This document shows, piece after piece, positions 1 to 8,450 of a DNA stretch of 64,000 bases; position 1 is the stretch's first letter, and every line of letters starts with the position of its first letter. Both the position numbers and the translations under genes were made by a program. Source of the stretch: Rhodanobacter sp. (GTDB lineage Bacteria; Pseudomonadota; Gammaproteobacteria; Xanthomonadales; Rhodanobacteraceae); NCBI GenBank assembly GCA_004298015.1, contig SCSE01000079.1, positions 1 through 64,000 on the forward strand, read 5' to 3'. The notes under the pieces are model-generated. The model saw only the letters and a program-made list of their open reading frames with translations. It was not told the DNA's origin and did not search any database.

Positions 1-1
1 G

Positions 2-109
2 CCGCGGGCCGTCAAACGAAGACCCAAACCACTACCACTGCTCACTCAACCACGTGCCAAGGCGCGCGAAAAAATACGACGGCTTGGACATCCGAAGAGG
101 CTTAAGTAA
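2..109 (+). CDS. Possible C-terminal end of an ORF entering from the left edge
   Basis: An open frame runs from the window edge to a TAA at 107-109 and encodes a very basic tail ending in GHPKRLK. It could be the end of an upstream gene of the same element, or it could be chance. No family can be recognised from about 35 residues. Confidence 0.2.
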   Translation, partial: PRAVKRRPKPLPLLTQPRAKAREKIRRLGHPKRLK

Positions 110-183
110 GTGCCATTCGACACCGAGACCTAACCATTGGCTCTGTTGAACTGCCGAACGGGACGATTCTTCGCAACGTCCAG

Positions 184-1428
184 GTGGATACCCCCGAAGA
201 CGAGCGCCAGCTCAAATCCCTGATGGAAGTCTCAGGCGCAGGGCAGCCAGCGGCAAAGCCACAGGCGAACAAGGATGACGTGTTGTCCAAGCAGATTCGC
301 ATCCACCTGGCAGACCTAGAAAGGGCAGGACGGCAGGGCAAGACGGTGCTTGATAGCCGCCATACGCTTGCACTCTTCCAAGGTATTGTTGGGGATAAGT
401 CCGTTGCTGAAATAACGTCGAACGACTGCCGGTCTTTCCTTGAAGACGTTCAGTACTGGCCGAAGCATGCGACCAAGCGTCCGGAATACATGCATTTGTC
501 CATCCGGCATGCGATTGCCAAGGCCAAGGCAGCCGATGAACCCCGACCGGCGCAGAACACCCTCAACAAGTATCGCCAGCGTCTATCGGTGTTTTTCCAC
601 TTCCTGATGGACAACCAGAAAATTGGCCGGAATCCGCTGACTGGCATTGCCACACCCGCCAAGTTCGATGTGGAGGATGAGACGGGTCGGGCGTTTACCC
701 AAGAGGAACTCGACACCATTTTTGAGCCCTCAGCATTTCAGGAATGGGCCAAAGAGCATCCGCATCGGTGGTGGGCACCCATGGTGGGGCTCTACACCGG
801 AGCCCGTGTCACGGAAGTCTGCCAGCTCTACCTTGACGACATCACGACAGAGCACGGTATTGCGGGCATTCACATCCGAAAATTTCACCCTGACCAGAAG
901 TTGAAAACCCGCGCATCACTGCGTTTCGTGCCGATTGCGAAGGCATTGCTTGATGCGGGTTTCCTTGAGTATGTGGAAGATGTTCGCAAGGCAGGACACA
1001 AGCGGTTGTTTCCGCATCTGCCGAACAATGATGGGACGGGGTTCGGCAAGCAGATGAGCCGGCGCTTTTCGTCATATATCAAGGAGCGTGGCATCAAGGA
1101 AGAAGGCATGGGGTTTCATGCTTTCCGCCACACGATGTCCACCCGGCTTGATAGAGCTGGTGTGCCACACGGCACGTTGGCCAAGATCACGGGGCACCAG
1201 GTGGCAGGTGGCGTGCTGCCGAAGTTTTACATTGACTCGCCAACCCTGCCGGAGCGCGTCGTGGCTCTGGCGAAATTCCAGTCTGGCGTGAGGCTCCCGG
1301 CCTACACAAAAAGTCAGTTCGACGTGGCGTTGAAGGAGGCTCTTGCACTGCCTGCCAAGTGGGAGGCCGACATGAGCAAACGGGTGCGAAAGGCCAAGGG
1401 AAAGAAGGTATCGGTTCGTTCGGGCTAA
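184..1428 (+). CDS. Tyrosine recombinase / site-specific integrase
   Basis: This is a DNA strand-exchange enzyme that would integrate or excise the surrounding element. The 414-residue protein has an N-terminal SAM-like core-binding region (about 40-160) and a C-terminal catalytic domain. Visible catalytic motifs are TGARVTEV (Arg near 207), HAFRHT (His-x-x-Arg near 312) and GH followed by FYID, whose Tyr near 348 is the likely nucleophile. The track start is GTG at 184. The open frame continues back to a TAA at 103-105 and reads in a family-like way (TIGSVELPNGTILRN), so the native protein may begin earlier at a rare start codon or may have lost its N-terminus to a frameshift. It resembles the second integrase at 10486-11913. 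The family call is secure; the start is not. Confidence 0.85.
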   Translation: MDTPEDERQLKSLMEVSGAGQPAAKPQANKDDVLSKQIRIHLADLERAGRQGKTVLDSRHTLALFQGIVGDKSVAEITSNDCRSFLEDVQYWPKHATKRPEYMHLSIRHAIAKAKAADEPRPAQNTLNKYRQRLSVFFHFLMDNQKIGRNPLTGIATPAKFDVEDETGRAFTQEELDTIFEPSAFQEWAKEHPHRWWAPMVGLYTGARVTEVCQLYLDDITTEHGIAGIHIRKFHPDQKLKTRASLRFVPIAKALLDAGFLEYVEDVRKAGHKRLFPHLPNNDGTGFGKQMSRRFSSYIKERGIKEEGMGFHAFRHTMSTRLDRAGVPHGTLAKITGHQVAGGVLPKFYIDSPTLPERVVALAKFQSGVRLPAYTKSQFDVALKEALALPAKWEADMSKRVRKAKGKKVSVRSG

Positions 1429-1517
1429 GAAGATGGCGCGATGCTCATGGGTGGCCTCGAACCCCCAGATAGTCCCGCAGGCACACCGGTCATTTACGGC
1501 GAAAGGAAGGACGTCCA

Positions 1518-1745
1518 ATGGCGAAAATTACGTGGAATCCGAAAGCTTCGGTCAAGGGTAAGAATCCGTCTCCGATTGCATGGGGCTGCAACGTCTTCAT
1601 GCGGCAGGACGGGACGCTTGAGATGGAAGTCATCGGAGAGACGGGGCAACAGATGATGAAGGCGGCTATGGATGCACTCCATGCCATTCACCGGTTGAGG
1701 CAAGAGCCTGCCTATGATTTTGGGGCAGCAAGCTCCCCTGGGTGA
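1518..1745 (+). CDS. Small protein of unknown function (75 aa)
   Basis: A short ORF behind a good Shine-Dalgarno sequence (GAAAGGAAGGA, about 8 nt before the ATG), 90 bp downstream of the integrase and on the same strand. The product begins MAKITWNPKASVKGKN and has no signal peptide, membrane segment or motif that I recognise. The strong ribosome-binding site and the position next to the integrase suggest a real accessory gene of the element, perhaps an excisionase-like or host-interaction protein. That role is only a guess from context. Confidence 0.5.
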   Translation: MAKITWNPKASVKGKNPSPIAWGCNVFMRQDGTLEMEVIGETGQQMMKAAMDALHAIHRLRQEPAYDFGAASSPG

Positions 1746-1828
1746 ACCTTGGCATCAAGAGCTTTTGTTTCGGGGAGAAGGGGCAAAATATATCGAACCC
1801 CTTCTCCCAGCTTCTCAGCTTCAACATT

Positions 1829-2194
1829 TTAACGGTGGTTGAGGTCGTTCGATATTGTCTTCTGAGATACGCCCAAGATTTCAGCAATCTCGTGTTGCGT
1901 ATGATTCTCGCGGTGAAGCCGTTTGGCTTCAAAACGCCGGTTCTCGATGCTAAGCGGCTCACAAGCTGATAGCGTTCGCTGTTTCAAGCCATTCTTGTTG
2001 TAGTGCTTCACCTGCACGGCCCCATTCGGGGTCTTGCCGGTCAGTGTAAGGCAGCCATTTTTTTGTTTAGCCGTCCACTCTCCCTCCCCAAATTCTGCGC
2101 AAACTGCATTGTCCAATTCACCAAGTATCCGCATTAGTGGATTCACCCGAGGCGGCGCGTTCTGAGGAACTAGCGCTCTGTTATTTTTAGCCAT
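1829..2194 (-). CDS. Small DNA-binding protein with C-terminal helix-turn-helix
   Basis: The product (about 121 aa) ends in a clear HTH segment (HEIAEILGVSQKTISNDL), so it should bind DNA. The first 80 residues are not recognised. The second of two tandem ATGs (2194) is preferred because AGGAGA lies 5 nt before it and only 2 nt before the first ATG. The upstream region on this strand has TTGACA (2256-2261) and, 17 nt later, TATTGT (2233-2238), overlapped by palindromes that look like an operator. The arrangement is typical of a self-repressing regulator. It faces the 75-aa gene convergently. Its targets are unknown; the integrase and the radC/parB genes on either side are candidates. Confidence 0.65.
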   Translation of the reverse strand: MAKNNRALVPQNAPPRVNPLMRILGELDNAVCAEFGEGEWTAKQKNGCLTLTGKTPNGAVQVKHYNKNGLKQRTLSACEPLSIENRRFEAKRLHRENHTQHEIAEILGVSQKTISNDLNHR

Positions 2195-2216
2195 CATCTC
2201 TCCTGTTGCTAACGAA

Positions 2217-2261
2217 TTGCTAGCAATTGCAGACAATACTAGTATTGCTAGTGATTGTCAA
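2217..2261 (-). promoter_or_regulatory. Promoter with overlapping palindromic operators for the HTH gene
   Basis: On the minus strand TTGACA (2256-2261) is followed after 17 nt by TATTGT (2233-2238). The perfect palindrome CAATACTAGTATTG (2234-2247) covers the -10 region, and TTGCTAGCAA (2217-2226) and GCAATTGC (2223-2230) lie just downstream. Repression by the HTH protein encoded immediately downstream is inferred. Confidence 0.55.
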
Positions 2262-2574
2262 AATGTTTGCGGCTCTGACTGCGCCTGAGCAGTTGAGAAC
2301 GTGTCTAACCTCGAAAATTAGTGCGCAATAGGTTGTGCAACCACGGGAATGCCCAATCCTGCCATAACTCTTCGAGCGTCCATCTACCCCCCAGCGCCCG
2401 TCTGCACCTCATGTGGGTCAGGATCGTTTCACGGTCGCCACGCGCAAGGGTGAACCTCGTCCACTTTGTTCCCGCCCTCCATCCCTGCATGGCAGGGCCT
2501 CCGGGTGCTGCATGTCTTTTCCCGTTTCACTTTCTCCGAACCCACGGCGCAATCGGGCGCTGGGGAGAAAGAAG

Positions 2575-3060
2575 ATGGGCATCACCCGCGATAGCAAAGG
2601 CAGCTACAAGCTCACAGGCAAGACCACTGAACAAGACGTTCTCGCAGCAGCCGAAGGCATCCTAAAAGCCAAAGTCGAACGGCTCGGAAACGTCAGCAAC
2701 CCGAGAGACGCAACTGACTTCCTCCGCATGAGGCTGGGCGCACTGCTCCACGAAGAATTCCACATCCTCTGGCTGGACAATCGCCACCGAATTCTCAGTT
2801 GCCAGAAGCTCTTTACCGGCACCATTGACGGCGCAAGTGTCCATCTTCGAGAGACCGTCAGGGCAGCGCTGACCGTCAACGCCGCAGCCTGCATCTTGAG
2901 CCACAATCATCCGAGCGGTGTTGCAGAACCTTCAGCAGCAGACCGAGCCATCACCAAGGAGCTGGTGGAAGCCCTGAAGCTGGTCGGCGTGCGGGTCTTG
3001 GACCACATCGTTGTCAGCGCTGGTGAATGCGTGAGCATGGCCGGGAGGGGGCTGATGTGA
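2575..3060 (+). CDS. RadC-family JAB-domain protein
   Basis: This is a 161-residue RadC/YeeS-type protein. Only the C-terminal JAB/MPN metalloprotease-like domain is present, with the signature HNHPSG near residue 109 followed by PSAAD. The helix-hairpin-helix part of chromosomal RadC is missing, which is usual for the short RadC forms carried by phages, plasmids and genomic islands. The biochemical role of these proteins is not settled, and a link to DNA repair has been questioned. The start at 2575 is chosen because GGGGAGAAAG precedes the ATG and the family-like sequence begins there. The longer frame back to 2413 adds low-complexity sequence without a good ribosome site. Confidence 0.85.
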   Translation: MGITRDSKGSYKLTGKTTEQDVLAAAEGILKAKVERLGNVSNPRDATDFLRMRLGALLHEEFHILWLDNRHRILSCQKLFTGTIDGASVHLRETVRAALTVNAAACILSHNHPSGVAEPSAADRAITKELVEALKLVGVRVLDHIVVSAGECVSMAGRGLM

Positions 3061-3222
3061 GCCTTCGGGCTTCAATCTTAGTGCTCCGAGCTTGTCGCGC
3101 CCGCGTCAAGCTCGCAACCTGCACTGTTCGACGGGTGCATCAGCGTCAGCCGAAGGGTATTCTTCGAGGCTGCGAGCGTGCCATTGGCCGAGGAATTTAG
3201 TCCACTACAGGGGAGTACGACA

Positions 3223-4560
3223 ATGAGCAGCCAAGAACTGAACATCGATGAGTTGGAGCTTGACCTCAAAAATCCCAGATTTGACGATCTGACCAGTCAA
3301 CGGGATGCGCTTGAGAAGATTGTACTTTCTCAAGGAAGCAAGCTAGTCAATCTCGCCGAAGACATTGTGGCCAACGGCATGAGCCCCGCTCACCGCATGT
3401 TGGTCATGAAGGCGCCGGGTCGAGGGAACAAAGGCTTCACCGTCATGGATGGCAACAGGCGTCTGACTGCACTTCGTGTCTTGGCCAATCCATCAGTCCT
3501 TGATGGCATGTCCGGGGTTGGCGACATCACTGCGCAAAAATTGCGCAAGCTCGCGAAAGATTTTGACCTGAACCTCATCCAGCCCTTGGATGTGTTCGTC
3601 TGCAAGAACGAGGCTGAGGCTCGCCATTGGATTGAGGCTATCCATACCGGTGAGAACGACGGTCGTGGTGTTGTGGGTTGGGATGGTATTGCCACTGCCC
3701 GCTACCGTGGGAAGAACACCTCACTGAAGGTGCTCGAATTCGTCAAAGCGGCAGGAAAGTTGGATGCCTCAGAGCTGGCGGCACTGGAGCGGTTCCCCAT
3801 CACGAACCTTGACCGCCTCCTGGGCACACCTGAGATTCGTGAAAAATTGGGTCTGACTTTTGAAGATGGCGACATTCTGTCTGACCTTCCTCAAGCCGAA
3901 CTGCTGCGGCCTTTGAAGAAGGTGGTCTCTGACCTTGCGTCAAAAAAGATCACGGTCGCCAAGCTCAAGAGCAAAGACGAAAGGCTTGCTTACATCGATT
4001 CGCTCGGGTCGGCGTTGCCAGACTTGGGGAAACGGACGGGGGCGCCAGAGGCGCTGGACCGCCTCGCTGCGAATGCTCAAGCAAAGAGTCACGCAAAAGC
4101 TTTCAGTGACGGTAAGAGCCGTTCACTGCTTGATAGAAAGGCACTCATTCCAGGTCAGGCTCAGGCGACGCTGAACATCAACGACCACAAGTTGCAGCAG
4201 ATATGCAAAGAGCTGAGGAAGTTGCCGCTGGATACCTACCCTGTGGCCGTGGCAGCATCCTTTCGAGTTTTTCTTGAGCTCTCGCTCGACCACTACGCGA
4301 CTGAAAAGAAGGTTCCGCAATACAACGCTGACTTGCACTTGAAGAAGAAGGTTGAGGCCGTGGCTGCACACTTGCAAGCCAACGGAGTAGCCAAGCGGGA
4401 TCTTCAAGCGTTCCGTGCGTTGGCAAGCAACCCGAATGCGGCCCTTTGTATTGACCGCCTCCATGGCGTTATCCACAGCAAGTACACCTTGCCAACCGCA
4501 AACGAACTCCGAACAGGATGGTCCGAAGTGCAGGTGGCCTTTACTAAGATTTGGTCTTAA
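3223..4560 (+). CDS. ParB-like N-terminal domain protein, 445 aa
   Basis: The N-terminal 110 residues look like a ParB/sulfiredoxin-fold domain. The opening IDELELDLKNPRF resembles the entry strand, and DGNRRLTAL (near 76) matches the G-x-R-R type nucleotide-binding loop. The rest is helical. The C-terminus (LHGVIHSKYTLPTANELRTG, then ..FTKIW) resembles a tail I associate with DUF262 and ParB-type proteins in phage-defence loci; this recollection has not been checked by search. GGGGAG 9 nt upstream supports the ATG at 3223. The Dam-type methyltransferase starts 3 nt after the stop, so the two are surely co-expressed. There is no parA neighbour, so a partition role is unlikely. A defence or DNA-modification role is inferred from pairing and context. 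Confidence 0.7.
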   Translation: MSSQELNIDELELDLKNPRFDDLTSQRDALEKIVLSQGSKLVNLAEDIVANGMSPAHRMLVMKAPGRGNKGFTVMDGNRRLTALRVLANPSVLDGMSGVGDITAQKLRKLAKDFDLNLIQPLDVFVCKNEAEARHWIEAIHTGENDGRGVVGWDGIATARYRGKNTSLKVLEFVKAAGKLDASELAALERFPITNLDRLLGTPEIREKLGLTFEDGDILSDLPQAELLRPLKKVVSDLASKKITVAKLKSKDERLAYIDSLGSALPDLGKRTGAPEALDRLAANAQAKSHAKAFSDGKSRSLLDRKALIPGQAQATLNINDHKLQQICKELRKLPLDTYPVAVAASFRVFLELSLDHYATEKKVPQYNADLHLKKKVEAVAAHLQANGVAKRDLQAFRALASNPNAALCIDRLHGVIHSKYTLPTANELRTGWSEVQVAFTKIWS

Positions 4561-4563
4561 AAC

Positions 4564-5445
4564 ATGAAGAAAGAGCCTCGACCGCCAACCTTCTACACGC
4601 CACTTAGATACCCAGGTGGCAAGGGAAAGTTGGTTCCTTACGTCAAGAAAATATTTGAACAGAACAACTTGGTGGATGGGGTCTATGTCGAACCCTACGC
4701 GGGAGGAGCCGCCGTGGCGATGGAGCTCCTTCTTCACGAGTACGTGAGGAAGGTCTACATCAACGATATCAGTGATGGAGTGGCGGCATTCTGGCGTTCG
4801 GTGTTGGACGATACGGATGCACTGTGCGCCAAGATTTCCGGCGCAAAGCTAAATATGAAGGAATGGCATAAGCAGAAGGCCATCCAACGTGAGCCAGAAG
4901 AACACGATGATCTGACGCTCGGGTTCTCGACCTTCTTTCTCAACCGAACCAACCGCTCAGGAATTTTGGGTGCTGGCGTCATCGGGGGGAAAGAGCAGTT
5001 GGGCAAGTGGAAGCTTGATGCGCGGTTCAACAAGCCTGACCTGATTCAACGCATCCAAGTGATCGCCAGAATTCGCGACAGGATTGAGTTCTCTCAACTT
5101 GACGCTGTTGCCTTCATCGACTCGGTGGCGCCGCGTCTTCCTGCAAAGAGCCTGATCTATCTTGATCCGCCATATTACGTTAAAGGCAGCGACCTCTATC
5201 TGCATCATTATCAGCACGATGACCATGTAAAAATTGCCAAGCGGGTTGCGCGGCTGAAGAGTAAAAATTGGATAGTTTCTTACGACAATGCTGACGAAAT
5301 TCATGGCATGTATAGCCAGTTTCGAAGCATCGTCTACGGTTTAAGTTACAGCGCCCAGGACCGATACAAGGGCGCTGAGGTGATGTTTTTCTCGGATGTT
5401 TTGGGCATCCCCGAGATTGCAGCGCCAATGCATTTAGTAGCGTAG
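4564..5445 (+). CDS. Dam-type DNA adenine N6-methyltransferase
   Basis: This enzyme would transfer a methyl group from SAM to adenine in DNA. The protein is 293 aa, close to the usual 270-300 for Dam/DpnIIA-type alpha-class enzymes. The order of motifs fits: TPLRYPGGKGKL (near 12-23, SAM entry), YVEPYAGGAA (motif I, near 41), and LDPPYY near 200 (catalytic DPPY). It follows the ParB-like gene by 3 nt. No restriction endonuclease is seen nearby, so it is either a solitary methylase of the mobile element or part of a system whose effector is the ParB-like or the following membrane protein. The recognition sequence cannot be read from the sequence; GATC is only the family's commonest target. Confidence 0.88.
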   Translation: MKKEPRPPTFYTPLRYPGGKGKLVPYVKKIFEQNNLVDGVYVEPYAGGAAVAMELLLHEYVRKVYINDISDGVAAFWRSVLDDTDALCAKISGAKLNMKEWHKQKAIQREPEEHDDLTLGFSTFFLNRTNRSGILGAGVIGGKEQLGKWKLDARFNKPDLIQRIQVIARIRDRIEFSQLDAVAFIDSVAPRLPAKSLIYLDPPYYVKGSDLYLHHYQHDDHVKIAKRVARLKSKNWIVSYDNADEIHGMYSQFRSIVYGLSYSAQDRYKGAEVMFFSDVLGIPEIAAPMHLVA

Positions 5446-5520
5446 TTGGCTGATGGGAGTGGGCGAAGTGGTGTATATCGTAATTATTAGTCAAGGACAT
5501 GTAATCAGTAGAGTGTGGCA

Positions 5521-6252
5521 ATGAGTGCCATTTTTGTGATTATTGTCGTACTATTTGGTTGTGCACTATTTGCTTTTTTGATTTTTGATTGGGTTAAGTG
5601 TAAAAATAGCTTTTTAGAAAAAGAAATAGAAGGGCTTAGAGAGCGTCTGCATGTTCTTGAGACGACATCAGCCGCGCCGGAAAATGCATCGCGTCAAGCC
5701 GAGATAGCTAAGCGGTCCGGGCTTGCCCTATGGCTAGTCCTGGTAATAGTTGCTTCGATGATTGGAGCAATTTATGTCTATAGTCAATTCAGCACTGATA
5801 AGGCAGGAGCTATATCGGACTTCCTTGCTTATATCTTTCCATGTGTGGCAGGGGTTGCTGCGGGTCTTGGACTTTACCGACGTAACAGTAGTCCAGAGTT
5901 ATGGTTTTGGGCTTCTGGTATATTAATTATTGCAGGTATTGTGAGCTATTTTATTTCAAGGTCAGATACCATAATGGTCTGGTGGGCATCGTACGGTTTT
6001 ATCGGTGTGCTGATGGGAAGCACCCTGCTTTTTATTGATATCAGAAAGAGGGGTTGGCTTGGATTGAGATTTTTCATCTCCATTAATCGCATGTTTCGAT
6101 TCACATTGTTTTTGGGTTCGATCGCGGTATTGATTCTCGCGCTTGTCTACATCCAGCTTAATAAGCCAGGGGCTACTTGGAGAACTCTTGGACCACACAC
6201 CAGGCAAGCAGCAGAAGCAGTCCTGTGGATAGGCAAAGAATTGAAATGGTGA
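5521..6252 (+). CDS. Multi-pass membrane protein of unknown function
   Basis: The 243-residue product has about six hydrophobic helices: near 4-26, 73-93, 102-124, 130-152, 157-180 and 195-217. Between the first and second lies a charged, coiled-coil-like stretch (FLEKEIEGLRERLHVLETT). Base composition is visibly more AT-rich than the flanking genes, suggesting separate acquisition. It lies 75 bp after the methyltransferase on the same strand and is followed after 210 bp by a strong terminator. Membrane proteins downstream of nucleic-acid sensing or modifying genes are common in defence loci, but I see no known effector motif. The ATG at 5521 is used; an in-frame GTG lies 6 nt upstream. Confidence 0.6.
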   Translation: MSAIFVIIVVLFGCALFAFLIFDWVKCKNSFLEKEIEGLRERLHVLETTSAAPENASRQAEIAKRSGLALWLVLVIVASMIGAIYVYSQFSTDKAGAISDFLAYIFPCVAGVAAGLGLYRRNSSPELWFWASGILIIAGIVSYFISRSDTIMVWWASYGFIGVLMGSTLLFIDIRKRGWLGLRFFISINRMFRFTLFLGSIAVLILALVYIQLNKPGATWRTLGPHTRQAAEAVLWIGKELKW

Positions 6253-6659
6253 AGCTGATTGGGACGCCTTGATTATGTAGCCATTTTTTTATTTTGGTAG
6301 TCATAAAATCCTCTTTTATTTATTACACTATCGATTACCCTGCCTTTGTCAAGTTAAAATAGAAAATATTTTTAAAGTACGGACCAGAGCGCGTCTTAGC
6401 GTTCTTCGAACGCCACGCTCAAAGCAGAGCTTGAATTCCACAACGCTAAAGCGTCATAAGTAATGCCGCCATTTCTCATGGCGGCATTTTTCTTGTGCGA
6501 GACCCATTGACAGCTCTGCAATTTCTGATTGGATGGGTTAAGACGCGACGCTATAGTCACTGGCAGATTGTCGTGATATGCCACACACCACGAACACTAA
6601 AGCATCGAGTCTCGGGTCACGGAATGACCTGTCACATACGCCTGTCATGGAGGACTCGC
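6253..6659. other. AT-rich intergenic stretch with terminator and relaxase leader
   Basis: About 400 bp without a convincing gene. The first 150 bp are very AT-rich. A strong terminator lies at 6462-6492. The last 160 bp, just before the relaxase gene, contain the inverted repeat GGTCA-N5-TGACC (6615-6629). A transfer origin is often found upstream of a mobilization relaxase, so this stretch is the best place to look for oriT, but no nic site can be identified by eye. Confidence 0.4.
6462..6492 (+). terminator. Rho-independent terminator
   Basis: An 11-bp stem (AATGCCGCCAT / ATGGCGGCATT) with a 5-nt loop runs directly into a T-rich tract on the plus strand. It would end transcription of the ParB-like/methyltransferase/membrane-protein unit before the relaxase gene. 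Confidence 0.85.
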
Positions 6660-8450
6660 ATGAATACACCCAGCAATATCACGTCTGCCTCTGCAACCGA
6701 AGCCAAGCACGCCCGACCCCATCTTGAAACTCATACACGCGGCCAGAATCATTCGGCCGTTGCCGGTGCCGCTTACCGGCTCGGCATAAAGTTGTATGAC
6801 GAGCGCGCAGGGGTCTGGCACGACTTTCGAAAACGCGCTCTTGGGGAGGAGATTGTTTTGGCCCTCACGGTCGCGCCCCAAGGTGCACCAAGTTGGGCAA
6901 CTGACCCGGCCCAACTTTGGAACCGAGTTGAGCTTGCCGAAAAACGAAAAGACGCTCAGCTAGCACGCGACTATCGCATCCCCATCCCCTTCGGCCTCAG
7001 TGACCAGCATGCAAGCGCGATGGCTGAGGAGATGGCCAGGTACATCTCCCGTGAGCTGCACACCCCTGTTTCCATCGGTCTCCACCGTGATGCCGACCGG
7101 GATGCCCTGGGAGTGGTCAAGCCCAACGAAAAGCAGGGGTTCCACGCGCATCTCTATTTCCCAACCAGGCGCCTTTCTGACCTCAAAGGTGGCGATGGAG
7201 AAGATGACGGCGGGGAAGGCGGCTCGGGGTTTGGTGCTAAGTTGTCGATGCTTTCCAATAAAAGGACCAGCATCATTTTTGTTGAGGCCCTGAATGCCAA
7301 ATGGGCGGCCCTAGCCAACCAGTACACATCAAGTGAGGGGTTGCCTGCTGACTACGACCACCGCAGCTACAAGCGGCTGGGATTGGGCATCCAGCCACAA
7401 CCCACGGTGGGTCGACACGTGTCAGCCATGGAGCGGAAAGGGATTGTGACCAGGAAGGGGGACAATCTTCGGGAAGCTCTGGTCATGGCCAAGGTTTTCG
7501 AGAAGGCCCACCAAAGCGCCATAGAAGCCCAGAGGATGCAGGCGAAGGCCGATGTCATCCGAGAGGCAGGGATGACGGCTAGGACTCAAACTCAAAGAAA
7601 ATCAAAAAAGCCCGGTGAGACGCGTGGCTTGAGAATGACCCCCATGCATCGGGGTGGGAACTCGCGACCAACCATCTCGCGACCAACCTTCGCGAGCCTG
7701 CCGTTTCAACGGTCCATAGTCTCAATGGTCGTGGCCTCAACACCTGCACCCACCAACTTTGAAGAACGACGCAATTTCGACCGGGCGTTGGCTCTGATTT
7801 CCATCATCGAGCGGGCCATTGCAACGTGTAACAGCTTGCTGCGACTCATGGAAAAGTACCTCCGAGAAATCGAGCTTGCCAAGGCAAGTAGGCAGGAAGC
7901 CGCGTTCCAGGTTGATCAGTCACGCAGGTTGCGTGAGGGTGCAAAGCTCAAAGCAAAAAAATGGGTCGCCGAGCACCCTTGGCAAATTAAACTGGCAACG
8001 GTGCCGGGGTTGGGTGGCGCACGTGACACCCATCAAGGGCTAATCGCGGCCATCCAGTTTCACGACCGCCACGTTCAGGAACTCAAACAAACGGTCGGTG
8101 TGCATCAAGCCTCAGTCGTTGAGATGGGTCGCACCGTTGCCGAACTCAACGCCAAGAGAACCGCAGCCTTGGGTGAGCTTCGGCATGCAGCCACAAACCT
8201 CAAAAAGCACCCGGTGGTTTTCGAGAAATTTTTAGCCGCGTTGCAGCCTGACGAACGGATTTTGGTCAAGCAACAACTTGAAAAATTCACCATGCAGCAC
8301 CAACCGAGTGGCAGCTTGTCCCCGGTTGATGCTCCCACTTCTTCACCTTCGGAATCCTCGGATTCATCGACGTGGACCGATACCTCAAGTTCAGCGGAGG
8401 AAAATGTTCTGAAGCCCAGTCCGTTCAGTCCCCGAGGTCAATCGAGGTAA
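6660..8450 (+). CDS. MobA/MobL family relaxase
   Basis: This is a mobilization relaxase that would nick at oriT and pilot the strand into a recipient using another element's conjugation machinery. The N-terminal relaxase domain shows NHSAVAGAAYRLG (near 30-42) and the metal-binding HAHLYFPTRRL (near 162). A candidate nucleophilic Tyr cannot be chosen confidently. After residue 250 the protein becomes charged and helical and ends in a Ser/Thr/Pro-rich tail. The ATG at 6660 follows GGAGG with good spacing; the longer frame from 6495 has no such support and crosses the leader. The 3' end overlaps the convergent lipoprotein gene by 26 bp. At 596 aa the size fits the family. No coupling protein or type IV secretion gene is present. 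Confidence 0.88.
   Translation: MNTPSNITSASATEAKHARPHLETHTRGQNHSAVAGAAYRLGIKLYDERAGVWHDFRKRALGEEIVLALTVAPQGAPSWATDPAQLWNRVELAEKRKDAQLARDYRIPIPFGLSDQHASAMAEEMARYISRELHTPVSIGLHRDADRDALGVVKPNEKQGFHAHLYFPTRRLSDLKGGDGEDDGGEGGSGFGAKLSMLSNKRTSIIFVEALNAKWAALANQYTSSEGLPADYDHRSYKRLGLGIQPQPTVGRHVSAMERKGIVTRKGDNLREALVMAKVFEKAHQSAIEAQRMQAKADVIREAGMTARTQTQRKSKKPGETRGLRMTPMHRGGNSRPTISRPTFASLPFQRSIVSMVVASTPAPTNFEERRNFDRALALISIIERAIATCNSLLRLMEKYLREIELAKASRQEAAFQVDQSRRLREGAKLKAKKWVAEHPWQIKLATVPGLGGARDTHQGLIAAIQFHDRHVQELKQTVGVHQASVVEMGRTVAELNAKRTAALGELRHAATNLKKHPVVFEKFLAALQPDERILVKQQLEKFTMQHQPSGSLSPVDAPTSSPSESSDSSTWTDTSSSAEENVLKPSPFSPRGQSR

Noticed and set aside
3223-4560. Plasmid partition role for the ParB-like protein
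   Set aside because: There is no ParA ATPase gene or parS cluster, the C-terminus is not ParB-like, and the gene is coupled to a methylase.
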